Assembly: GCF_029407905.1 (NCBI RefSeq)
Contig: NC_073634.1
Coordinates: forward strand, 22,643,501-22,707,500
DNA: 64,000 nt
Direction: 5' to 3'
Origin: Bubalus kerabau
Lineage: Eukaryota > Chordata > Mammalia > Artiodactyla > Bovidae
The first letter of the stretch is position 1. Each line of letters opens with the position of its first letter. The notes under the pieces were generated by a model, which saw only the letters and a list, made by a program, of their open reading frames with translations, was not told where the DNA came from and searched no databases. Shown here one piece after another: positions 55,991-64,000 of this stretch. The position numbers and the translations under genes were made by a program.

Positions 55991-56904
55991 AGGAGTACTA
56001 GCTTTAAGTGGTTCTCGTCAAAATTAAATTATTTGACGACTATAAAACACTCAGCACTGTGATCAAATAAACACTAGTGGTTTGTGTTATTCTATACCCA
56101 AAGTGGGAGAGACAAGGGGTGCCAGAGCAAGGCACGAACATGATCAATTTTAACAGGATAATGCTGACAGCACTGAGTAGCCGGGACTGGAACAGGAAGA
56201 GGCAGAGCAAGCTCCTACAGAAGGCAGAGGCTATGGGTCAGGAGAGAGGTATCAGGGTCTGGATTATATAGAAGATAGGAAGCAAGACAAGAAACACTTC
56301 CCCCTAGAAACTACATTTGGTAAAGTATATGGATCACTAAAACCGTTTTGACCAAATCAGAACTCCCCACAACTAAACATATTAATGAGAGAAGAAAACA
56401 TAAAAAATTAATGGCTTAGCAAAATTACGAGTATTAAGAATATTTATTTAAGACATACATTGTGTACCAAGCTGGAAAGCCATCAGTGATGATAAAGAAC
56501 AAAGTAACTTTCTGGATTAGCAAATGTTTACATACTATATTCATCTATATGGTTGAGAAATTACACAATTCTCCAAGGGAAAGGAAATGTAATAACAACT
56601 CTGTGAAAAAGAGTTTTTTGCTATTCATGATTATATAGGTGTGTTTGGTAAGACATTTACGAATTCTCTGAAAACAAGGGTCCTCACAAAATGAAGTAAC
56701 AGAAACTAGCCTGAAAAAAAGAGCCAGAGAGAATATTAAATATTGTCACTGAATATCAGGAAACAGTGTTGCCCACCATTAAAAATATTATGAATCTTGA
56801 GGCAGGAGTATCTCAAAGATAAAACACTTAAAAAGTAGAAACAAGGAAATAAACCATAAACACTCACTTAAATCTAAACAATTGTAAGGAACAACTCCAT
56901 AAAA

Positions 56905-56927
56905 AACAACAACAACAACAAAAAACT
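56905..56927. repeat. (CAA)n microsatellite
   Basis: AACAACAACAACAACA run in AT-rich intron. Confidence 0.85.
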
Positions 56928-57252
56928 CTGTTAATAAGCTTTGAATTTATAAAGATAGACTGTTGATGATTTTTAAAAATTCAGAAACTGGTTTTCAAGC
57001 AGGAATGAATTTGTAACATCATGTCTCACCTTTGGTCACACGCTGCAATCATCTGTGGAGCTTAAAACCATGCCTCCTATTTCACCCTAAGCATCTTTAT
57101 CACTGACTTCTTTGCAGCAAGCATTTCTGCCACATAACTTACTGCCCATAAGGCAATTCTGCCATCAAAGATAAAATAACTGGTTGACAGTTTGGTTTCA
57201 AAGTATATTACCATTTCTTCTAGTTGGCAACATTATCAATGGCTTTACTGAG

Positions 57253-57311
57253 CTGACAAATGAGTCAGACGCTTTACTGTCTGAGCCATTAGGGAAGTCC
57301 TGACAAATGAG
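57253..57311 (-). mobile_element. 35-bp SINE head fragment between 12-bp direct repeats
   Basis: CTGACAAATGAG occurs at 57253-57264 and 57300-57311. The 35 bases between are the reverse complement of a tRNA-type SINE head (GACTTCCCTAATGGCTCAGA ...). There is no body and no poly(A). Confidence 0.8.
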
Positions 57312-57967
57312 GATAATCTGCCCCAAAATGATTTGGTTTCTTATTTTGAAATACACTACACATCAGAGGAGAAAGAGGCTGAGGGCCTTAAAGGTACAGA
57401 ACTCATCCCACATTTCTCCTGGAATTTTGGCATGTCTACCAACAGACATGTGACAGAAACAACACTGTAGAAGAAAGCTTTCACAACACAATACAAAGCT
57501 TGGTTACAAACAGGCATGCCAGTATTTGGAAAATGACACTTCTCTTAATGAAGGAAGAAATTTTAGTGAAAAAGAATAAGTGCAACACGGAACGAGAAGA
57601 AAACTGAATAAGCAAAAAACCACATACAGTTGAACAATCTGTGGGCTAGGAGTGCCAATCCCCATCCAGTCAAAAACCTATGCATAACTTGACAGCTGGC
57701 CTCTGAATCTGCAGTTCTGCACCGGCAGATTCAACTGACTGCAATCACGTAGTACTGTAGTATGTGTGAACAAAAAACTTAAATCTGACCAAAATGCCTG
57801 TGGCAAAGATATCCACAGCAAAGATGCTTAGGGGAAAGTATCAAGAACATTTAAAACAAACAAAACACACAAAGATTATTCCTAGATTTATGGTTAAGCT
57901 CTAGGGACTAGGACATGGACACCTGATTTCAAAATTTACTTTTATATTATTCAGTGTATTCAATATT

Positions 57968-57987
57968 AAATATATATATATATATGC
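57968..57987. repeat. (TA)n microsatellite
   Basis: Run of TA/AT repeats passing into ATGCATGCGTGTGTGCATGC, at the 3' tail of the following SINE. Confidence 0.85.
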
Positions 57988-58650
57988 ATGCGTGTGTGCA
58001 TGCTAAGTCATTTCAGTTGTGTCTGACTCTTCGTGACCCTATGGATTATAGCCCACTAGGCTTCTGTGTCTATCGGATTCTCTAGGTAAGAATACTGGAG
58101 AGGGTTGCTATGTCCTTCTCCAGGGGATCTTCCTGACCCAGGAATCAAACCCAAGTCTCTTATGTATCCTGCACTGGCATGTGGGTTCTTTACTGCTCAG
58201 TTCAGTTCAGTCACTCAGTCGTGTCCAACTCTTTGTGACCCCATGGACTGCAGCACACCCAGCTTCCCTGTCCATCACCAACTCCCAGAGCCTACTCAAT
58301 CTCATGTCCATTGCATTGGTGACGCCATCCAATCATCTCATCCTCTGTCGTCCCTTTCTCCTCCTGTCTTCAATCTTTCCCAGCATCAGGGTCTTTTCCA
58401 ATGAGTCAGTTCTTTGCATCAAGTGGCCAAAGTATTGGAGCTTCAGCATCAGTTCTTCCAATGAATATTCAGGACTGATTTCCTTTAGGATGAACTGGTT
58501 GGATCTCCTTGCAGTCCAAGGGATTCTCAAGAGTTTTCTCCAACACCACAGTTCAAAAGCATCCATTCTTCGGCACTCAGCTTTCTTTATAGTCTTTACT
58601 GCTAGCACCACCTATATATATAGCAATAAAGAACCCACCCAGGAAGCCCT
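57988..58650 (-). mobile_element. Bov-tA SINE, interrupted by BovB
   Basis: SINE body and part of the head at 57988-58197 (TGCTAAGTCATTTCAGTTGT ...). The head end resumes at 58604-58650 (AGCACCACC ... CAGGAAGCCC). Between them lies a BovB piece (58198-58592) with an 11-bp target repeat TCTTTACTGCT at 58187-58197 and 58593-58603. Confidence 0.88.
58198..58592 (-). mobile_element. BovB 3' part inserted in the SINE
   Basis: Reverse BovB from the terminal CAGTTCAGTTCAGTCACTC to CAGCTTTCTTTATAG, i.e. the last ~395 bases. The target-site duplication of 11 bp is intact. Confidence 0.93.
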
Positions 58651-58657
58651 AAATATG

Positions 58658-58659
<2 letters not shown>

Positions 58660-58697
<38 letters not shown>

Positions 58698-58735
58698 TAT
58701 ACACATATATACAAACACACACACATATACATTTA
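58660..58735. repeat. (AC)n microsatellite
   Basis: About 18 AC units, then further ACAC/TATA repeats, between the SINE head and the next BovB. Confidence 0.93.
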
Positions 58736-58736
58736 T

Positions 58737-59984
58737 CAGTTCAGTTCAGTCGCTCAGCTTTATATAGTCCAACTCTCACATCCATACATGACTACTGGAA
58801 AACCCATAGCCTTGACTAGATGGACCTTTGTTGACAAAGTAAGGTATTTGCTTTCTAATATGCTGTCTAGGTTGGTCATAGCTTTCCTTCCAAGGAGTAA
58901 GCGTCTTTTAATTTCATGGCTGAAGTCACCATCTGCAGTGATTTTGGAGCCCCCAAAAATAAAGTCAGCCACTGTTTCCCCATCTGTTTGCCATGAAGTG
59001 ATGCAATCAGATGCCATGATCTTAAGCCTTCTGAATGTTGAGCTTTAAGCCAACTTTTTCACTCTTCTCTTTCACTTTCATCAAGAGGGACTTTAGTTCT
59101 TCTTCACTTTCTGCCATAAGGGTGGCGCCATCTGCATATCTGAGGTTATTGATATTTCTCCTGGCAGTCTTGATTCCAGCTTGTGCTTCATCCAGCCCAG
59201 CGTTTCTTATGATGTACTCTACACAGAAGTTAAATAAGCAGGGTGATAATATACAGCCTTGACGTACTCCTTTTCCTATTTGGAACCAGTCTGTTGTTTC
59301 ATGTCCAGTTCTAACTGTTGCTTCCTGACCTACATACAGACTTCTCAAGAGGCAGGTCAGGTGGTCTGGTATTCCCATCTCTTTCAGAATTTTCCACAGT
59401 TTATTGTGATCCACACAGTCAGGTGGCTCAGACGGTAAAGCGTCTGCCTGCAATGTGGGAGACCCGGGTTCGATTCCTGGGTCGGGAAAATCCCCTGGAG
59501 AAGGAAATGGCAATCCACTCCAGCACGCTTGCGTGGAAAATCCCATGGACGGAGGAGCCTGATAGGCTACAGTCCATGGGGTAGCAAAGAGTCGGACACG
59601 ACTGAGCAACTTCACTTTCACTTTCTTTCACTTTCACACAAAGGCTTTGGCATAGTCAATAAAGCAGAAATAGATGTTTTTCTGGAACTCTCTTGGTTTT
59701 TCCCTGATCCAGTGGATGTTGGCAATTTATCTCTGGTTCCTCTGCCTTTTCTAAAACTTCCAGCTTGAACATCTGGAATTTCATGGTTCACGTATTGCTG
59801 AAGCCTGGCTTGGAGAATTTTGAGCATTGCTTTACTAGCGTGTGAGATGAGTGCAATTGTGCAATAGTTTGAGCATTCTTTGGCATTGCCTTTCTTTGGG
59901 ATTGGAATGAAAACTGACCTTTTCCAGTCCTGTGGCCACTGCTGAGTTTTCCAAATTTGTTGGCATATTGAGTGCAGCACTTTC
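58737..59984 (-). mobile_element. BovB with internal deletion, split by a Bov-tA SINE
   Basis: The terminal tail CAGTTCAGTTCAGTCGCTCAG region (58737-58757) is joined directly to an ORF2 segment starting CTTTATATAGTCC. About 0.4 kb of BovB 3' sequence is therefore missing, with CTCAG shared at the junction. The piece includes the reverse-transcriptase LRYADGATLM motif near 59130 (YADD reads YADG here, so it is inactive) and ends 5'-truncated at KVLHSICQQIW. Confidence 0.9.
59421..59637 (+). mobile_element. Bov-tA SINE inserted in BovB
   Basis: Sense Bov-tA from AGGTGGCTCAGACGGTAAAG to CGGACACGACTGAGCAACTT with a TTCACTTTC repeat tail, splitting the BovB sequence GATCCACACAGTCA / AAAGGCTTTGGCATAG. 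The first few bases of the SINE head are missing. Confidence 0.93.
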
Positions 59985-60054
59985 ACAGCATATACATATA
60001 CATGTACAGAGACATACATATATACTCTTTTTAAAAATGGACTTTAAATAGTTT

Positions 60055-61200
60055 GACATAGAAAAATTAAGACAATAGCAGAGTGAGTTTCCCTATACCT
60101 ATACCCATATACCAGATTCCCCTATTATTGACATTTTCACTGGTAAATTTCTTACACTTAATGAACTAATATTGATACATTATCATTAACTGAAGTCTAC
60201 AGTTCATTCAGATTTCCCTATTTTTTACCCAATGTCTTTTTCTTGTCCCAGGTTCCTGTTTAGGATACCATACTTCCTTCAATTGTCAGATCTTTTTAGG
60301 CCCTTTTTGGCTGTGCCAGTTCCTTAGACTTTGCAGAGTTTTGAAGACCTTGCCTGTTTGGAGGAGTACTGTTCAGGGGTTTTCTCAGATGCCTCATTGT
60401 CAGAATTTTTCTCATTATTACACTGGAGTTACGGATCTTGGCCAAGAAGACGTCAGAGGTAAAGTGCCATACTCATCATGTCATATCAAGTGTACCTGCC
60501 ATCAACACGATCAACTACTGTTGACGCAGACCTTGATGATCTGACTGGGCCGTGTCTGTCAGGTCTCTCCCCTGGAAAGCTATTCCCCTCTCCCACTGAT
60601 AACATACTCTTTGGAAGTAAGTTACTATGAGCAGCCTACGCTTAACACTTGTTAAGGAACGACAAGTTACTTCCCCTGTCCTTCAGGGCAGAGAAGCTAT
60701 ATAAATTATTCAGAATTCTTCTGTAGGGGAGATTTTTCTATTTCCTACCATTTATTTATTCATCCAAATATACGTATCTCTCAGTATGGATTTAAGGATA
60801 ATTATATACTTTGGGATATAATATATATTCTTTTAAAATACATTTCTTATTTCTTAGTATGAAATTTATTTCGATGGCTCAAAATTTTACAAGTCCAAGA
60901 GTGGAGTGCAAAATCTAAGCTCCAGTTGCCCAGTGATCTCCACCATAGTCAACAACACAGCCAGTTTTCTCAATATCCTTCTGAACATATTTTATACCTA
61001 GATAGTAGACATGGATATATCTTTTCCTCATTTTACACAAATGGTGGCAAACTATAAAAAGTGTTCTGTACATTTTTTTTCACTTAGCAACATATTTTAG
61101 AGATCATTTAATAACAATATACAAAAATGTTTTTTTCTTTCTTTTTTTTTTTTTTTACAGCTGCACAGTTTTATTTTACCAATTCCCTACTGATGGGATA
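60055..61200 (-). repeat. Old L1 (L1M) 3' region, antisense
   Basis: GAGTTTCCCTATACCTATAC CC, TTCATTCAGATTTCCCTATT, AGGACATTT-less but recognisable block to CATTTATTTATTCATCC and a T16 run near 61141. Decayed; further L1M-like text at 61490-61620. Confidence 0.6.
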
Positions 61201-61214
61201 TGGGTTGAGGAGTA

Positions 61215-61375
61215 AAACTAAAGCTAAATAGTCTTGAGTTCACTTATAAAGTTGGCCAAGTTACTTAACCTCAGTTTCTCTATTTGTAAAACAATACCTA
61301 TCTTGTAAGGTTATCATGATAATTAAGTAAGTGAAAATATGTAAAGAGCTCAGAGAACTCCTGATGTTTTGAATG
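61215..61375 (+). repeat. MIR SINE
   Basis: GGCCAAGTTACTTAACCTCA GTTTCTCTATTTGTAAAAC, CTTGTAAGGTTATCATGATA and GTAAAGAGCTCAG. Confidence 0.88.
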
Positions 61376-61777
61376 CCATATGAATTGAAGCTACTGTTCC
61401 CAATCTTTTTCATTACAAACAATACAAAGTATATAATCTTGTATATACATTTTCCCCCCATCTTTTGAATATATGAGTAGGATAATTTCCTAGAAGTAGA
61501 TTTGCCATGTCAAAGAACATACACATTTAACATTTTTGGACACTTCCCAAATGCTCTTTACAGAGGCTATACCAATTATACTTCCAAAAGTAACATATTA
61601 AGAATGCATGTTTTTCCCTTCATTTCTCTTTCTGTGGCTGTTTATTATGGTTTGTCTCAAGGCATTTTTAAGTTTCCTCTGGTTGCATCACAGATCCGCT
61701 GTTTTTTTAGCAACATGTTGTTTAGTTTACATGCAGTTGTTGAGATGGAATGTGCAGGTAGAGAGACTCTTCCTCCA

Positions 61778-61942
61778 GTCTTATAAAGCCACCAATCCTC
61801 CTGGATTAGAATCTCACCCTGAACATCTTCTTTAACCCTAAGTACCTCCTAAATTTCCTATTTCCAAATATAATTACAGTGAGGGTTAGGGTTTCAACAG
61901 ATGAATTGAAAAGAGGAGCACAATTCAGTCCATAACAAGTAT
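61778..61942. repeat. Old mammalian repeat remnant (family not named)
   Basis: AAGTACCTCCTAAATTTCC, GAGGGTTAGGGTTTCAACAG ATG and CAATTCAGTCCATAAC recur in mammalian genomes. I cannot fix the family. Confidence 0.5.
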
Positions 61943-62605
61943 ACCATCAAACTTGATGACTTTAGGTTAAAAAAACGTATTTCAATGTAGTTTTAATTAT
62001 AAGAAGCGAAGTTGAGCATTTTTCATATGCCTAAGAGATAGCTATATTTTCTGTAAAGTGGCTATTCATTTTTGCCTGTTTCATGGATCCATAATCTTTA
62101 CAACTTTAAATCCAACCATCCCTCAGAATGTTTCTCATTGTGTGGGACATCCTTAATAAGACCAGAACAACAGACCAAAAAACACAAACAAAACCCCTGT
62201 ATATTCAGCAGTATATATGTTGAATTTCTCAATATGATATGATGCCTATAAAATACCCTATACAGAAAAAGGGAGCTTTTCCAAGATAATGGCTTGTTTT
62301 TCTCAGCCAGGCTCCAGTATAATAAAGAAAAAAAGATAACTTCCCCCCTTTCAACTGTGTAATTTTTAAGAGGAAGAAATATTCTAGCAAACTAATGAAA
62401 ACCAATTATTGATTACATTGTGAATTTCCATTTTCAGTGGACTCCTTTCTATTACTCATTCCAGAATACAAGTCTTACCTAATAAAATGGTACAATTCTT
62501 TCTAAGCATTCTTTTCTCAGAAGGGGGCGGGGGGTGGGTGGGAGCTACTTGTGACAGAGACCAAGATTAGAAAAGGAGGAGAGGTGGTAATAAGCTTAGT
62601 GTGAT

Positions 62606-62780
62606 AGTGAGTGAAAGTGAAAATCACTCAGTGGTGTCCAAGTCTTTGCAACCCCACGGACTATGTAGTCCATGGAATTCTCCAGGCCAGAATACTGGAG
62701 TGGGTAGCCTTTCCCTTCTCTAGGGGATCTTCAAACATTGGAGGTGGATTCTTTACCAGCTGAGCCACAAGGGAAGCCCA
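62606..62780 (-). mobile_element. Bov-tA SINE
   Basis: Reverse Bov-tA: GTGAAAGTGAAAATCACTCA GTGG, CCAGGCCAGAATACTGGAG and CCAGCTGAGCCACAAGGGAAG. The B-box part of the head is shortened. Confidence 0.92.
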
Positions 62781-62796
62781 TCAGTAATTGTCCTCT

Positions 62797-63035
62797 AGGA
62801 AAGTAGTTCTTAGCTGGGGTGATTTTGCCCTCCAGAAGATCTGGGGCATATCTTAAGTGTCTCAAAAATGTCTTGAGACACTTTTGGTTGCTACAACTTG
62901 TGGTACTGGTACCTGGTGGGTACAGGCCAGCGATGCTACCAAACATCCAACAATAAACACTCCACAAAACAAAGAATTCTCTGGCCCAAAATGTCGACAG
63001 TGCTCCAGTTGAGAAATGCTGCTCTGGGGAATAAA
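62797..63035 (+). repeat. MER20 hAT transposon
   Basis: Nearly full MER20: TTAGCTGGGGTGATTTTGCC CTCCAG, GGTTGCTACAACTTGTGG, TACAGGCCAGCGATGCTACC AAACATCC, GGCCCAAAATGTCGACAGTG CTCCAGTTGAGAAATGC. Confidence 0.9.
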
Positions 63036-63602
63036 GGAGTCAAGAAAATAGAGGGACTGGAATATGTGGAAGGAAGCTGAAAACCTTCTGAAATCTAGAC
63101 ATGCTTTATTTCCTTCCCTTGCCTACTTCAGCCTTGATTAAAAGAAGAGGAAATGAGAAAAACATCAAACGAGTTAGCAGGATAGAAGCAAAAGGCCTTT
63201 ATTTTAGCCTCTTTCCAAATCCCCATTCCCCCTTTTCTGGATTTGCTTTCTACAACTGTGCCAATGACTTCTCTTGACAGTGCAAAATGAATTCTGTTCT
63301 CAGTTCATGTGGGAAAGTAACACAATTTCATCACAAAGTTATCAAATTCTCACCCCTTACGCACTCACTTTGCCCACTTTAGACTCATCTGTCTTTGTTT
63401 CTGCATTAAAGATGGCTTCAGGAATAAAAAAACAGATCATCTTATCTTTCTATAACTATCCCATGAAAGTCATTTTCTATGGTATTAACTTATACTTGTC
63501 TTAAGTAAAAAGTTTTAATACTTGCAAATAAAATTCCTTCAAGTCACACTATATTTTGGGAGTGAATGTGAATAAAGTTCATATCATTAAAATTCTGTCA
63601 AT

Positions 63603-63996
63603 AAAATGTTAGATGAAGGCTTCCTTGGCGGCTCAGTGGCAAAGAATCTGCCTGTCAAAGCAGGAGATGCAGGTTCGATCCCTGATCCGGGAAGATTCCA
63701 CATGCCACGGGAAACCAAACCGTGCACCAACAAGTTCTGAGCTTGAGCCGCAGCTACTGAAGGCTGAGTGCCGAGAGCCTGGGCTTTGCGACAAGAGACC
63801 ACTGCCATGAGAGCTCCCGCACCACAACTAAAGATCAGCCCCTGCTATCCCCAATTAGAGGAACGCCCTCACAGTCACGGAGACCCAACACAGACAAAAA
63901 TAAACAAACAAAATTTGGGAAAAAAAAAAAAAAAAACTGCCACTGTTTTCTATAACATCTCTGTGAACATTGTTTTTTAAAAAAAATGTTAGATGA
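63603..63996 (+). mobile_element. CHR-type tRNA SINE with extra 3' sequence and target-site duplication
   Basis: SINE from GGCTTCCTTGGCGGCTCAG (63619) through GCCACTGCC... to CCCAACACAGACAAAAATAA and an A17 run (63920-63936). Identical 14-bp repeats AAAATGTTAGATGA lie at 63603-63616 and 63983-63996. Between the A17 run and the right repeat there are about 46 more bases ending in a second A-run. Confidence 0.88.
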
Positions 63997-64000
63997 GGTA

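Larger units (their letters stand above)
53953..64000 (-). other. PRKD3: PRKD3 5'-side intron (extends beyond the window)
   Basis: No further PRKD3 coding exon is present up to 64000. The missing ~95 N-terminal codons must lie farther away. Stretches 54135-55370 and 56320-57250 are AT-rich with nothing recognised. The others hold the repeats listed separately. Confidence 0.75.

Noticed and set aside
58660..58735. Regular repeats considered as a CRISPR-like array
   Set aside because: Plain (AC)n/(AT)n microsatellite without unique spacers, in a vertebrate genome.
58181..58819. A 212-codon open frame on the + strand
   Set aside because: It reads the wrong strand of BovB and crosses SINE and (AC)n repeats. 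It is an open frame created by repeat composition.
59022..59621. A 199-codon open frame on the - strand
   Set aside because: It is a chance fusion of an antisense Bov-tA SINE with BovB reverse-transcriptase sequence (YADG catalytic motif, truncated both ends). Not a host gene.
1..64000. A previously undescribed biological system
   Set aside because: I looked for clustered unknown genes, unusual repeats with unique spacers, RNA-partner signatures and anomalous composition. Only two known mammalian genes and transposons are supported by the sequence.

Overview
This is vertebrate nuclear DNA from a ruminant, most likely a bovid (cattle, yak, sheep or goat; the sequence alone does not decide). 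The evidence is short exons with GT-AG introns, and interspersed repeats restricted to or typical of ruminants: Bov-tA and BOV-A2 SINEs, BovB (RTE) LINEs, CHR-type tRNA-derived SINEs and artiodactyl L1 3' ends. These sit among old mammalian MIR, L2, L1M, MER5 and MER20 copies. Nothing is prokaryotic or viral apart from one solo endogenous-retrovirus LTR.

Layout: the window holds parts of two protein-coding genes arranged tail to tail. On the + strand, positions 78-5332 carry the last five exons of NDUFAF7 (mitochondrial arginine methyltransferase for complex I assembly), followed by a short 3' UTR ending near 5590. On the - strand, positions 53952 down to 10187 carry 17 consecutive coding exons of PRKD3 (protein kinase D3). 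They run from the segment just before the first C1 domain to the stop codon and add up to 794 residues in an unbroken frame. A probable long 3' UTR runs down to about 7120. The N-terminal part of NDUFAF7, and the first coding exon and promoter of PRKD3, lie outside the window. Positions 53953-64000 are PRKD3 intron.

Everything else is intron or intergenic DNA dominated by transposons. The densest block (29338-35670) is a nested stack: an L1 with a 21-bp target-site duplication, split by a BovB whose 5' end appears inverted, itself split by a second, 5'-truncated BovB. A second nest (57960-59984) combines microsatellites, SINEs and two BovB pieces. A solo LTR lies at 37828-38309.

The two genes are functionally unrelated: one is mitochondrial, the other a diacylglycerol-responsive signalling kinase. 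I see no undescribed system. The observations worth a second look are transposon-insertion structures, a few unusual splice sites and the convergent 3' ends. Exon boundaries were read by hand from reading-frame continuity and GT-AG borders. Repeat names come from pattern recognition, so the edges of old repeats are approximate.
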